From Beijerinckia mobilis (GTDB lineage Bacteria; Pseudomonadota; Alphaproteobacteria; Rhizobiales; Beijerinckiaceae), in NCBI RefSeq assembly GCF_000745425.1, contig NZ_JQJH01000013.1:1-64000 (forward strand): a DNA stretch of 64,000 nucleotides. The letters run 5' to 3'. The notes under the pieces were generated by a model. The model worked only from the letters and a program-made list of their open reading frames with translations, ran no database searches and was not told where the DNA came from. The translations under genes were made by a program, and so were the position numbers. Shown piece by piece: positions 18,525 to 28,498 of the stretch (positions are counted from its first letter, which is position 1; each line of letters begins with the position of its first letter).

Positions 18525-19865
18525 ATGTCTTGGCGCAGCAAGGTCGTCTGGAGCGAGGGATTGTTCCTGCGTCCCCACCATCTCCAGCAGAACGACCGCT
18601 ATCTCGAATGGGTGACGGCGAGCCGCACGCGTCGGATCACACCCTTCGCCTGGGGATTCAGCCGGCTCGAGATTGACCATGCTCTGGCGCAGCGCGGCAA
18701 ATTCGGGCTCGAGGCCGCCTGGGGCGTGATGCCGGATGGCACACCCTTCGAGCTCGAAGGCAAGGAAGAATTGCCCGAGCCTCTGCCGATCGACGACAAG
18801 ATCGCCAATCGCATCGTTTGGCTCTCCTTTCCCGAATCCTCGCCCAATACATGTGAAGTGACGCGGCGTGCCGCTGTTTCCGCCAGCAGATTCTTCCCCG
18901 TCTCGGAAACTTTCATCGATTCGACCTCGGAAATGCGCAGTGAAGAAGAGATCGAGATCGCCCATCCGCGCATGGAGCTGAATGTCGAGACCATGCCCAA
19001 ACGCGGCTATAACAATCTTGCTCTTGCCCGGATCCAGAAACTTGAAAACGGCGCGATCCTGCTCGATCAGGAATTTGCTCCGAGCGTTCTCGTCTGCGGC
19101 GCCCATAGCGTCACCGTTGGCTGGATCAACCGCGTCATCGGCTGGGTCGATAACAAGCTTGAAGAGCTCGCGCGCTACGCCGCCGATCCGACTGCGGGCG
19201 GTGGCCTGCAGAACCGGGACTATCTTGTCCTGCAAGTACTCAATCGCGCCATTCCGGTCCTTGAACATTTCGAGCAGACCGCAAATCATCTCCATCCCGA
19301 ACGACTCTATGTCTTTCTTGTTTCCCTTGCTGGAGAACTTGCAACTTTCTGCACCGACACCCGCCGTGCCCCAAGGTACCGGGCTTATGATCATGAGCAT
19401 CTGAAAGACAGTTTCGAGCCGGTGCTGCGCGATCTTCAGGATTATCTGAGTAAGGGTTTCGAATATCGCGCCATCAGGCTCGAGCTCATCCAGCTTGCCG
19501 CCAATGCGTTCAAATCGCCGATCAAAGATCGGTCGCTGTTTCAGAATGCGTCGTTTTATCTTGAGGTCGCGTCGCTGCGACCGCTTGCCGAAATCCAGCT
19601 TCAATTTCCCAATCTGCTGAAGCTCGGTCCGGACACACGCATGAACGAGATCGTGCATTTCAATCTGCCAGGTGTGCCACTCGTGCATCGGCCGACGCCG
19701 CCCCCGCAGATCCGCGCGCTCGGTGATCACGTCTATTTCTATATTGACAAGAAGAGCCCACTATGGGCCGAATTCAGTGTTGCTGGCGCAATCGGAATCC
19801 ATTTCTCGGGCGACTGGCCGGACCTCGAGCTCGACCTCTGGGCCATTCGGGAGGACAGGCGATGA
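18525..19865 (+). CDS. tssK: TssK baseplate protein
   Basis: A 446-residue TssK-family protein beginning MSWRSKVVWSEGLFLRPHHL, the signature opening of the family. ATG 18525 follows GAGGGG at about 12 bases; ATG 18513 is in frame but abuts that site. TssK is a trimeric baseplate subunit connecting the wedges to TssL/TssM. The C-terminal part (GVPLVHRPTPPPQIRALGDH onward) is also typical. The stop overlaps the tssL start by four bases. Confidence 0.95.
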   Translation: MSWRSKVVWSEGLFLRPHHLQQNDRYLEWVTASRTRRITPFAWGFSRLEIDHALAQRGKFGLEAAWGVMPDGTPFELEGKEELPEPLPIDDKIANRIVWLSFPESSPNTCEVTRRAAVSASRFFPVSETFIDSTSEMRSEEEIEIAHPRMELNVETMPKRGYNNLALARIQKLENGAILLDQEFAPSVLVCGAHSVTVGWINRVIGWVDNKLEELARYAADPTAGGGLQNRDYLVLQVLNRAIPVLEHFEQTANHLHPERLYVFLVSLAGELATFCTDTRRAPRYRAYDHEHLKDSFEPVLRDLQDYLSKGFEYRAIRLELIQLAANAFKSPIKDRSLFQNASFYLEVASLRPLAEIQLQFPNLLKLGPDTRMNEIVHFNLPGVPLVHRPTPPPQIRALGDHVYFYIDKKSPLWAEFSVAGAIGIHFSGDWPDLELDLWAIREDRR

Positions 19866-21355
19866 GCGACAAAGGTGATCCTTTCAGCTCAAGCAGCGGT
19901 GACCGGACCGTGTTCCGCCCGAATCCCGGTTTGAGGCGCGAGGTCCGGAGTCCTGCCTACCAGCCACAAAATGCGCCCGCCTATCGCCCCGAACAGCGTG
20001 AGATCCCGCGCCCGGTCGATCATCCCTATGGCCAGATGTCACCCTCCCCATTTGAGACCGCGAGCGGCACTGATGCGGCACGGCCCGATGACTGGATTAC
20101 CGGCCGTGCCCAGGAGGGTGGACGATCACCGGAGGCGGCGCAGCCGCTGCGGCGCGCCGAGGATCTCGATTTCGAAACGCTCGTCGCCCAGCATCCAAAC
20201 CCCATCTTGCGTGCGGCTGGTCCGCTGCTGCATCTCCTCGGGCGGCTGCGCGTCGCGGCGCTCACCGCCGAGCTCGAGAGCCTGCTCGAGCAGGTCGCCG
20301 CCGCGGTCGATTTCTTCGACAAAGACATCCGCAAGGCGGGTGTTCCTGCCGAGCAGGCCAATGTCGCCAAATATCTCATCTGCGCGACAGCCGATGATAT
20401 CGTGCAGAACATTCCGACTGATGATCGGCATTTGTGGACACGCTATAGTATGCAGGCGCGCTTCTTCGGCGAGCTGCTCGGTGGTGTCAATTTCTTCAAG
20501 CAGCTCGAATGGCTCCAGCGCGAGCCGGCGGCCAATTTCGATGTGCTTGAATTGCAGCACGTTTGCCTCGCGCTTGGTTTCCAAGGTCAATATCGCGCCA
20601 CGAGCGGCGGCCCGACGCAGCTCCAGACAATCCAGCGCAGCCTCTACGAGCTTCTGCGCCGTGTCCGCCCGCGACCCGTGCTCGATCTCTCGCCGCGCTG
20701 GCAGGGGCAAAATCTGCCCCTTGGCCGCAAGCGACTGTCGGTGCCCGTCTGGATCATCGCGAGCCTAGCGGCACTCGGCCTCTTTGCGGGCTTTCTCCTG
20801 CTACGCTCCTATACAGTCGCCGCGGGCGAAGCGGTCGCTGACAACATAGAGATGTTGCATCCGGCAACGAAAATCGCTCTGCAGGAACGGTTAAATCTCC
20901 CACGCGTCGAACCGCCGAAGAAACCGTCAGCGCAATGCAAGCGCATCGGTGAGGAGGTTGGCGATGGCGTGAGCGTCACGTGCAATGCCAAATGGGTGCA
21001 GATCAAAGTCGGTGACGCGGTGCTGTTTCAATCCGGCAAGGCGGCGGTACTGCCGCAATTTACGCCCATCGCACAGAAGATCGCCAATGCCATCGATCGT
21101 GAAGCGGGGCCGATCAAAGTCGTCGGCCATACCGACAATCAACCTCTTTCACCGTTCAACCCGTTTCGCGACAATCAGACACTTTCGGAGGCGCGCGCCC
21201 ATGCCGTCGCTGCGCTGTTGCGCCCGATGCTCAAGGATCCCTCTCGCGTGACAGAATTCGGCTGGGGTGCTTCCGAACCTGTCGCGGACAATGCCTCCGA
21301 CGCCGGCCGTCGGCTCAACCGGCGCGTCGAGGTGTTGGTCAGCCGGATAGATTGA
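19862..21355 (+). CDS. tssL: TssL (DotU/IcmH) with C-terminal OmpA domain
   Basis: A 497-residue inner-membrane protein starting at ATG 19862 (MSDKGDPF), overlapping the tssK stop. It has a disordered N-terminus (1-100), a cytoplasmic DotU/IcmH domain (about 100-285), one membrane span near 295-315 (VPVWIIASLAALGLFAGFLL), and a periplasmic OmpA/MotB-like domain (about 375-497) with HTDNQP, LSEARA and RRLNRRVEV. The OmpA domain should bind peptidoglycan, so this is the extended TssL type. It forms the membrane complex with TssM. No separate TssJ lipoprotein gene is seen. Confidence 0.95.
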   Translation: MSDKGDPFSSSSGDRTVFRPNPGLRREVRSPAYQPQNAPAYRPEQREIPRPVDHPYGQMSPSPFETASGTDAARPDDWITGRAQEGGRSPEAAQPLRRAEDLDFETLVAQHPNPILRAAGPLLHLLGRLRVAALTAELESLLEQVAAAVDFFDKDIRKAGVPAEQANVAKYLICATADDIVQNIPTDDRHLWTRYSMQARFFGELLGGVNFFKQLEWLQREPAANFDVLELQHVCLALGFQGQYRATSGGPTQLQTIQRSLYELLRRVRPRPVLDLSPRWQGQNLPLGRKRLSVPVWIIASLAALGLFAGFLLLRSYTVAAGEAVADNIEMLHPATKIALQERLNLPRVEPPKKPSAQCKRIGEEVGDGVSVTCNAKWVQIKVGDAVLFQSGKAAVLPQFTPIAQKIANAIDREAGPIKVVGHTDNQPLSPFNPFRDNQTLSEARAHAVAALLRPMLKDPSRVTEFGWGASEPVADNASDAGRRLNRRVEVLVSRID

Positions 21356-21395
21356 ACGCAGCCACAGCCGCACCATTCACGGGAGACGTTCCGAC

Positions 21396-24300
21396 ATGAT
21401 CGACAAGCCCGGGATCAAGGGCGATATCCTGCGCATTGTTCTTTACGGGCTTGGCTTTGCCTCGATCTCGGGCATAGTCTATGTGGCAGGGCCTTTCATC
21501 GACATCGGTGGGTGGAAGCCGCTCGACAATGCCATCATCCGCGATATCGTCATCGTCCTCCTCATTGCCACCGCAGGCGCGGCCGGTGGACTTTCATTCT
21601 GGCGCCGGCGCAAGAAAGCGGCGGCACTCACCGATGGCATTGCCAATGATGCCGAGGGAGAAGATGATTCGCAGGTGCTCGCCGGGCGCATGCAGGATGC
21701 GCTTGCGACGCTGAAGAAATCCGCTAAAGGCGGATCGACCTACCTCTATGATCTACCCTGGTATATCATCATCGGACCGCCAGGCTCGGGCAAGACAACG
21801 GCGCTCGTCAATTCTGGCCTGCGCTTTCCTCTGTCTGGTGGCGCGACGCCCGAGGCAATCGCAGGTGCTGGCGGTACGCGTTATTGTGATTGGTGGTTTG
21901 CCGAAGATGCGGTCTTCATCGATACGGCGGGGCGCTATACGATGCAGGATTCGGACGCGGCACTCGATAACCGGAGCTGGTTCGCGTTTCTCGACCTTCT
22001 GAAGAAGAACCGGCCGCGCCAGCCGATCAATGGCGTCCTCGTCGCGATCAGCATCGAGGATGTCTTGCTTCTACCAGCTCAAGAGCGTGCCGCCCATGCG
22101 CGGGCGATACGCGCGCGCCTCCTCGAGCTCCACGAGCGGCTGAAAGTCGACTTCCCCGTCTATGCGGTCTTCACCAAGATGGACCTCATCGCCGGATTTA
22201 CCGAATTTTTTGCCGATCTTGGCGGCGACCGGCTGCGGAGCGTCTTCGGGGCGACTTTTCAGACAACCGACAAGAAGCTCAATCTCGTCAGTGAGGCACC
22301 GCGTGAGTTCGATGCGGTGATCGAGCGGCTCAATCTGAACATGCTCGACCGGTTGCAGGAGGAGCCAAATCCGGCAAACCGGGTTCTGCTCTACGGCTTT
22401 CCCGCGCAGATGGCCGCGTTGAAACGACCGGTCCACGATTTCCTGAACGCGATCTTCGAGCCGACGCGTTACCATTCCAACGCCAATCTGCGCGGTTTCT
22501 ATTTCACCTCCGGCACGCAGGAGGGAACACCCATTGATCAGCTCATCAACGCGCTCGTCAAGAATTTCGGCGCGCGCGATGTGGGGGCTTTGGGTTTCCG
22601 CGGTCTGGGCAAGAGTTTCTTTCTTTATGATCTCGTCGAAAAGATCATCATCGGCGAGGCGGCCTGGGTCTCGACCGATCCTGCAGCCGTGCGCCGCGCA
22701 CTGATCCTGAAAATTTCGGCCTTTGCGCTCATTGGCATGATCACCGTCGGCGCAGGCTTTATGATGTGGAAAAGCTATTCGGCAAATGTTGAACTCGCCG
22801 CCGCGGCGGCTACCGCGGCGCGTGAATATGCAGCCGATCCCAATTATGCACTGACACATCAGTCTGTGGTCGAAGATCGCGACTACGAGAAAGTCCTGGG
22901 CCTATTACAAAAATTGCGGGACGCACCGACTAGTTATACGCATCAGAGCGATTCACCGTCCTTCTTCGAAGGTCTGGGCTTCGGTCAGCGGGCCCGCCTC
23001 GCTTCAGCTTCGGCTGCGGCCTATCATATCGGCCTCGAACGGCTCCTCCGGCCGAGGCTCCTGTACCGCCTTGAGGAAGAGCTCGAGGCGCATCGGGATG
23101 ATCCGGCGTTTCTCTATGATGCGCTCAAGGTTTACATGATGATTGGCCATGTCGCACGGCCCATCGATCGTGATCTGATCGTCGCCTGGGAGCGGAACGA
23201 CTGGCAGAAGCTGTTTCGCGGCCCCATGACCGATACGGCGAAGGCGCTTGAGCAGCATCTCGATGCGCTGCTCGATCTCGACGATGGCGAAGCCTTCGTT
23301 CATCCCAACCAAACGCTCATCGAGGACAGTCAGAAGACGCTTGCGCGGCTCAGATTGTCGGAGCGCGCCTACGCGCTCCTGAAATCGCAGGCGCGTGCGC
23401 TGCAAATTCCTGACTGGATTGCCGTCGGCGCCGGTGGTCTTCTCTTCGACCAATTGTTCGAGGAGGCGCATGGCAGGGATTTAGACATAATCCGCGTCCC
23501 CGGCTTTTTTACCTACGAGGGGTTCAGGACTGGTCTTCTGCAACGCCTTCCCGGGATCGCTGAGAAGGTCCGTCAAGAACGCTGGGTGCTTGGCAAGCTT
23601 GCTGAGGACGATGCGACAAACGATCTGTATCGCACGCTCGGCAACGATCTCCTCGCGCTCTACGGGCGGGATTTTGAGGCTGCCTGGCGTGAAGCTTTGG
23701 CGCAACTGAAAATGAAACGGCTCAATGCCGACAAGCCGCGCTACAAGGCTCTTGGTGCAGCAACGGCATCGAATTCGCCGCTGAAGCTCTTGTTCGAGTC
23801 CATCGTTGCGGAAACGGCGCTCACCCGCGAGCGCAAGCCCAAGAAAGAGGATGGTGATGGCAAAGGCGGTTCCGGTCCGCGGCTGATCATAAGTGAGATC
23901 TTTCCCGGGCGAGGGGATCGCCCGCCGGGAGAAGAGATCGAGAAAGCCTTTCTGCCTTTACAGATCTGGCTTGACGGCTCGGGCACGCGCAGGCCGATCG
24001 ACGAAATGCTGGCCGAGTTGAACGACATCAAGGATAATCTCATCACCAGCGCTACCCTGCCGGAAAATTCGCCACAGGCGAATGCCGCACTCGCACAACA
24101 GCTCAAGAAATTCCGCGGCACGGCTGACCGCCTGCCAGAGCCGTTTCGCGCCATGCTGACGAATAGTGCCGATGCGCTCGATCGGGCAGTCATCGATTCA
24201 GAATTGGAACATCTCTCGGCGGCCTTCGCCGAACAGGTTGCGAGCGCCTGTCAGCAGGTGGTTCCCGGGCGCTATCCTTTCGTTAAGGGTGCCACGAGCG

Positions 24301-24947
24301 AGATTGCTCTTGCCGATTTCGGCCGCCTATTTGGCCCAAATGGAATATTCGACTCCTTCTTCAAGCAGGCGCTCGCCAAATATGTCGATTCGTCGAAAAT
24401 CGTCTGGACCTATCGTTCAGCTTTCCCACTTACCGCGAAATTGTCGGCGGCGACATTGCGTGAATTTCAGCGCGCGGCCCAGATCCGAGATGCCTTTTTC
24501 CCGACGGGAGGCAATCTGCCGAATATCGCGCTCACCGTTTATCCGCCGCCACTCTCGGGCCCTGGCATGGTCGCTAAACTTGAGACCAACGGACAGGAAG
24601 TCTCGACCTCCGCCGGAACATCGGTCGTGCCGCGGAGCATTCAGTGGCCAGGCGCCGGTGGCGGCCGCTCGGCGGTAAGCCTTTCCGTTGAACCGGATCA
24701 GAATCCGGCCATTTCGGTTGGCTTCCAACAACCTGCGGCGCAGGCACCAATCGTTTTGGAGCGATTCGGTGCCTGGTCCTTGTTCCGGCTGCTCGATGCC
24801 GCCAGCAGGTCCTATTCCGGTGATCAACTGAATGCTTCGTTTTCTCTCGGCAAAAGGACAGTCGCCTTTAGCTTTCAGGCCGGATCGACGCTCAAACCGC
24901 TCACTCTGCCGGCGCTTTCCGAAATTCGTTGTCCAAGCCAGTTGTGA
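21396..24947 (+). CDS. tssM: TssM (IcmF/VasK) membrane-complex protein
   Basis: A 1183-residue IcmF-family protein, normal length. Membrane spans are at about residues 11-33 and 49-68, followed by a cytoplasmic GTPase-like domain with Walker A GPPGSGKTT at 127-135. A third span (ALILKISAFALIGMITVGAG) is near 436-456. The remaining roughly 720 residues are periplasmic, ending in the beta-rich VasK domain. TssM with TssL forms the trans-envelope channel. The Walker A motif is intact, so nucleotide binding is likely. It starts 40 bp after tssL. Confidence 0.96.
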   Translation: MIDKPGIKGDILRIVLYGLGFASISGIVYVAGPFIDIGGWKPLDNAIIRDIVIVLLIATAGAAGGLSFWRRRKKAAALTDGIANDAEGEDDSQVLAGRMQDALATLKKSAKGGSTYLYDLPWYIIIGPPGSGKTTALVNSGLRFPLSGGATPEAIAGAGGTRYCDWWFAEDAVFIDTAGRYTMQDSDAALDNRSWFAFLDLLKKNRPRQPINGVLVAISIEDVLLLPAQERAAHARAIRARLLELHERLKVDFPVYAVFTKMDLIAGFTEFFADLGGDRLRSVFGATFQTTDKKLNLVSEAPREFDAVIERLNLNMLDRLQEEPNPANRVLLYGFPAQMAALKRPVHDFLNAIFEPTRYHSNANLRGFYFTSGTQEGTPIDQLINALVKNFGARDVGALGFRGLGKSFFLYDLVEKIIIGEAAWVSTDPAAVRRALILKISAFALIGMITVGAGFMMWKSYSANVELAAAAATAAREYAADPNYALTHQSVVEDRDYEKVLGLLQKLRDAPTSYTHQSDSPSFFEGLGFGQRARLASASAAAYHIGLERLLRPRLLYRLEEELEAHRDDPAFLYDALKVYMMIGHVARPIDRDLIVAWERNDWQKLFRGPMTDTAKALEQHLDALLDLDDGEAFVHPNQTLIEDSQKTLARLRLSERAYALLKSQARALQIPDWIAVGAGGLLFDQLFEEAHGRDLDIIRVPGFFTYEGFRTGLLQRLPGIAEKVRQERWVLGKLAEDDATNDLYRTLGNDLLALYGRDFEAAWREALAQLKMKRLNADKPRYKALGAATASNSPLKLLFESIVAETALTRERKPKKEDGDGKGGSGPRLIISEIFPGRGDRPPGEEIEKAFLPLQIWLDGSGTRRPIDEMLAELNDIKDNLITSATLPENSPQANAALAQQLKKFRGTADRLPEPFRAMLTNSADALDRAVIDSELEHLSAAFAEQVASACQQVVPGRYPFVKGATSEIALADFGRLFGPNGIFDSFFKQALAKYVDSSKIVWTYRSAFPLTAKLSAATLREFQRAAQIRDAFFPTGGNLPNIALTVYPPPLSGPGMVAKLETNGQEVSTSAGTSVVPRSIQWPGAGGGRSAVSLSVEPDQNPAISVGFQQPAAQAPIVLERFGAWSLFRLLDAASRSYSGDQLNASFSLGKRTVAFSFQAGSTLKPLTLPALSEIRCPSQL

Positions 24948-24953
24948 GGGTCT

Positions 24954-25592
24954 ATGCGGCGCGGCTTGTTCGGCAAGGTTCTGTCAAAGCGGGATTTCAT
25001 CGCCCATGGAGTGACACGCGGCTTTCTTACGGTTTTCGAGCCGTGGCTGCAGCGCTCGCTTGCGGCGAGTCGTGCGGAGCTCGGCGATCGATGGCCGGAA
25101 ACTTTCCTCACCGCGCCGATCTGGCGCTTCTGGCTCGGCGCCAATCTTTGCGACGCGCCAGCGGTTGGCGCGCTCATGCCGTCAATGGATGGGATCGGCC
25201 GCTGTTTTCCATTGGTTCTCGCCATGGTCGCCGAGAACGGGGAAGTCATTGCCTCGCCTGAATCGGGTGCTCTGGATAGCTGGTTCGCGGCCGTCGAAAC
25301 CTATCTCCTTGAGACGCTTGACGACGGTGCATTATTCGAGACGATCCTGCAATCGCTCGCGGACTTGCCACCACCGCCGCTTGCAGCGACACGGATAGAC
25401 GGTCGCGGCACGCCCTTGCCGGGGATCGGCGCGCCCGTCGCTCCGAGCAACCCTGCTGCAAGCTACTGGTCGACCGTGGGTGGGGGTGGCTACGAATCCA
25501 AAGCATTTGTGACGGTGGGCATGCCGGAGGCGGGTCTCTTTGCCACAATGATCACCGGGCGCTTCGAGACGTCCCAGGTCTTTACGGGGTGA
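24954..25592 (+). CDS. tagF: TagF, T6SS-associated regulator
   Basis: A 212-residue TagF-family protein. The opening GLFGKVLSKRDFIAHGV and the following WFEPWLQ-like helix match the family, in which the conserved core is Gk.p..gDF. TagF is a cytoplasmic negative post-translational regulator of T6SS firing in other species. ATG 24954 has GAGGG upstream and lies six bases after tssM. Its stop overlaps the next gene's region, indicating one transcript with pppA. Confidence 0.9.
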   Translation: MRRGLFGKVLSKRDFIAHGVTRGFLTVFEPWLQRSLAASRAELGDRWPETFLTAPIWRFWLGANLCDAPAVGALMPSMDGIGRCFPLVLAMVAENGEVIASPESGALDSWFAAVETYLLETLDDGALFETILQSLADLPPPPLAATRIDGRGTPLPGIGAPVAPSNPAASYWSTVGGGGYESKAFVTVGMPEAGLFATMITGRFETSQVFTG

Positions 25593-25597
25593 CGGCG

Positions 25598-26398
25598 ATG
25601 GCAACGCAGCTTACGCTTCAGGCTTTCGCGCTGAGTGACAAGGGCAGGATCCGCAGCGAGAATGAGGACAATTTTCTGCTGAAGGCGGACACCGGCCTGT
25701 TCGCCGTCGCCGATGGTATGGGTGGGCATGCCGCAGGAGAAGTCGCGAGTGCCGCTGTCGTCGGCGCGCTGGAACGGATTGGGCCGCAGGAGAGCGCGGC
25801 GGAGTTATTACGCCTTTGTGAAGAACGCCTCTCTGCCGCGCATCATGACATTGTCGGTGAGGCGCGTCGGCGCGGCGTCGGCACGATGGGATCGACCGTC
25901 GTCGTCTTGCTCGCTTTTGACCATCATTATGCCTGCCTTTGGGCCGGCGACAGCCGCGCCTATCTCTTGCGCGAGGGCGCCATTGTTCAGATCACACATG
26001 ATCATACCGAGGTCGCGGAGCTTGTCGCCGAGGGCGTGCTCACCATGCAGGACGCACATCTTTGGCCACGCCGCAATGTCATCACACGCGCGGTTGGGGC
26101 TGGTCATTCGCTTGCCCTTGATTTCGTCAACGGCCAGATTGAGCCGGGTGACATCTTCATCCTCTGTTCCGACGGGCTGACGGCTCATCTCGCGGACGAC
26201 GAAATCGCATGTCTTGCTTCGAGCAAGGGGCCATCCGATGCCTGCCGCGACCTGGTCGATCTGGCTTTGCAGCGCGGCGGCGCCGACAATGTCACCGTTC
26301 TCGTCGCCCGTTGCGGTTCGCAAGAGGCGACGACGCGACGGCTGCCCAGCGGATTCTTCGATGGCGCGACCGGTCCTGAAGCCGGGCAAGCAACTTGA
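25598..26398 (+). CDS. pppA: PppA-type PP2C Ser/Thr phosphatase
   Basis: A PP2C-family phosphatase of 266 residues (ATG 25598, GGGGTG upstream; a GTG at 25589 is in frame). Metal-binding and catalytic motifs are present: RSENEDNF, VADGMGGHAAGE, GDSRAYLL, SDGLTAHL and GADNVTVLVA. In T6SS this enzyme removes the phosphate put on the FHA protein and related targets by PpkA, turning secretion down. The next gene is the kinase, so the pair forms a reversible switch. There is a 217-bp gap to ppkA. Confidence 0.92.
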   Translation: MATQLTLQAFALSDKGRIRSENEDNFLLKADTGLFAVADGMGGHAAGEVASAAVVGALERIGPQESAAELLRLCEERLSAAHHDIVGEARRRGVGTMGSTVVVLLAFDHHYACLWAGDSRAYLLREGAIVQITHDHTEVAELVAEGVLTMQDAHLWPRRNVITRAVGAGHSLALDFVNGQIEPGDIFILCSDGLTAHLADDEIACLASSKGPSDACRDLVDLALQRGGADNVTVLVARCGSQEATTRRLPSGFFDGATGPEAGQAT

Positions 26399-26615
26399 AC
26401 TTTGTCTCGCTGCGTATTTTTATGTGAAGAGGGTTAACATACGGCCTTGTATGCCGACAGGCCTGTACACTGCTTCCCAAGGAGAGGGAGTGCTGTCCTG
26501 CGGTGATCACCTGGGAGTGACGCACGTGCGTTGAAGAAGCGCCACTGCGCGTTCTATTTTATCCTGCGTCCGCCCCTCGGAGCCCTAAGTCCTGTTCCTC
26601 CTGAGCCCCTAAGCT

Positions 26616-28364
26616 ATGTCGAACCCCTCCGCGATCCTCGCCTTCCAGGGCCCCTTGCCGCCAGGCACGAGGCTCAACGACAATTACGAGATCGACGTCT
26701 TTCTCAAGAGCGGCGGCATGGGTGACGTCTATCGCGGCCACGAAATTCAGACGGGCGACTCCGTCGCCATCAAACTCATCCGCGAGCAATTGGCCGGCGA
26801 CGAAACGATGCTCGCAATGTTCCGCAACGAAGCCCTCGCCTTGCGCCGCATCCACCATGAAGCGATCGTGCGCTATTTCGGCTTTACCTTCGAACCGCAG
26901 TTGCGGCGGCATTATCTCACGATGGAATTCATCGAGGGAACACCGCTCTCTGAGATTCTCCAGAAGCGGGCCCTGACAGTTGCGGAAACCCTTGCCCTCA
27001 GGCGGCGGCTCGCTCTTGGACTCCAGGCGGCGCATGACCAGACCGTCTTCCACCGTGATGTCTCTCCGGATAATGTTATCGTGCCGGATTCCGGCATCGA
27101 ACGATCGCGGATTATCGATTTCGGCATTGCGCGGTCGCTCCGCGTCGGCGACGTGACTGTCATTGGCAGCGGTTTTGCGGGCAAATTCAAATATGTATCA
27201 CCAGAACAGGTTGGCCATTACGGCGGCGATGTGCGTGCTCCTTCGGATATCTACAGCCTTGGTCTCGTCCTTGCCGAATGCCTCATCGGGACACCGCTCC
27301 CGATGGACGGCAGCCAGGCCGAGATCGTCGAAAAACGCCGACAGGTGCCCGATCTTTCAGCCGTCGATCCGGTTGTGCGGCCGCTGATTGAATCCATGCT
27401 GCAGCCGGATCCAACCGCGCGGCCGAAGAGCATGGCTGAAATTGCCACCTGGAAGCCGGGGTCTGCCGCGCCACTCGATGCCACCATTTTCGCGCCCCGT
27501 TTTTCAAATGCCACGGCCTTGCCTGCCATCCCTGTGCCGCATGAGGTTGCGCCGCCACGCACTCCGATTAAGCAGGAAAGGCCGTCCTTCGCGGTGAAGG
27601 AGATGATCGCCGCATCAGCCGCTCTGCTTCTGCTGGGCGCGGCAATCGGCGGATGGCTTTGGTTCAAAGGTCAACCGGGCTCGACGACGCGGACCGAAAC
27701 AACCGCAGTTCCTCCTGGCAAAAAAGCGGAGCCAGCCGGTGATGGGCCGCGTCTCGATCCCGTCGTGCGCATTCGCCAATATGTACGTGATTTTGATGGC
27801 GGGGATTGTTTCCTCGCGGTTGCCGGGACGATTTCGGCAGACTCTGTCGAGATTGATGGGTTCGGGCGTGAGCGCGAGCCTTTCGACGCGCTCGACAGAT
27901 CGTTCAAGGACGTGATCGGCGCACAGGCAACGATCAGCCTCCGCAAGGTCGTTTCGGCGCAATGTCCGGTGCTCGCTTTCGCCAAGCGCTTCCTTGCAAC
28001 CGTCGATCCGCCGCGTTTCGATGTCGAACGCGCGCGGCTCATCTATGCCGGTGACCGGCTTGAGGGCACGATCGACGCGCGCGCCGACCATGTCTATTTC
28101 CTCATCGTCGACGATAGCGGGCAGGTCAGTGATTTCTCGGACCACCTCGGCGGTGAGCCGGGACGCCGCGATTTCGCTATGGAGCTCAGATCATCGCGGC
28201 CGGGCCCGGTCCTTCTCGTCGCGATTGAAACGCGCCAGCCGATCACCATCGGGGCATCAGCGAAGGCACAAGATCTGTTTGTAAGCCTCACTCAGGAACT
28301 TTCAACGATATCTCCGCCGCCTGCCGTTGCTGTCCACTATGTCTCTCTGGTCCCGGGGAACTGA
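26616..28364 (+). CDS. ppkA: PpkA-type membrane Ser/Thr protein kinase
   Basis: A 582-residue Hanks-type kinase. The N-lobe has the glycine loop KSGGMGDVYRG (31-41) and Lys53 (VAIKLI). The catalytic loop is HRDVSPDN (146-153) and the metal loop is DFG (168-170), so it should be active. A single span at about 330-352 (ALLLLGAAIGGWLWF region) separates it from a roughly 230-residue periplasmic C-terminal domain without a known assignment. Such kinases sense envelope signals and phosphorylate the FHA protein. The ribosome binding site is weak. Confidence 0.93.
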   Translation: MSNPSAILAFQGPLPPGTRLNDNYEIDVFLKSGGMGDVYRGHEIQTGDSVAIKLIREQLAGDETMLAMFRNEALALRRIHHEAIVRYFGFTFEPQLRRHYLTMEFIEGTPLSEILQKRALTVAETLALRRRLALGLQAAHDQTVFHRDVSPDNVIVPDSGIERSRIIDFGIARSLRVGDVTVIGSGFAGKFKYVSPEQVGHYGGDVRAPSDIYSLGLVLAECLIGTPLPMDGSQAEIVEKRRQVPDLSAVDPVVRPLIESMLQPDPTARPKSMAEIATWKPGSAAPLDATIFAPRFSNATALPAIPVPHEVAPPRTPIKQERPSFAVKEMIAASAALLLLGAAIGGWLWFKGQPGSTTRTETTAVPPGKKAEPAGDGPRLDPVVRIRQYVRDFDGGDCFLAVAGTISADSVEIDGFGREREPFDALDRSFKDVIGAQATISLRKVVSAQCPVLAFAKRFLATVDPPRFDVERARLIYAGDRLEGTIDARADHVYFLIVDDSGQVSDFSDHLGGEPGRRDFAMELRSSRPGPVLLVAIETRQPITIGASAKAQDLFVSLTQELSTISPPPAVAVHYVSLVPGN

Positions 28365-28437
28365 AACTTCTATGCCGTTGCCGCCGCGCTGTCTGCTGAC
28401 ACCCTTGCGCAACATTCAAATCGGATAATAATCCTCA

Positions 28438-28463
28438 AGTAGATGCGAAACATCGCATCTACT
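28438..28463. repeat. 11-bp inverted repeat between ppkA and the NlpC/P60 gene
   Basis: AGTAGATGCGA, a four-base loop AACA, then TCGCATCTACT: perfect arms at 28438-28448 and 28453-28463. There is no U-run after it, so it is a poor Rho-independent terminator. It could be an mRNA processing hairpin or an operator, and it ends 35 bases before the ATG of the next gene. Confidence 0.7.
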
Positions 28464-28498
28464 CCGGGCTGAGGCTTGGGGCGGGGCAGGGGGAACGA

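Noticed and set aside
18468-19730. 420-codon minus-strand frame opposite tssK
   Set aside because: tssK is certain; this is its shadow.
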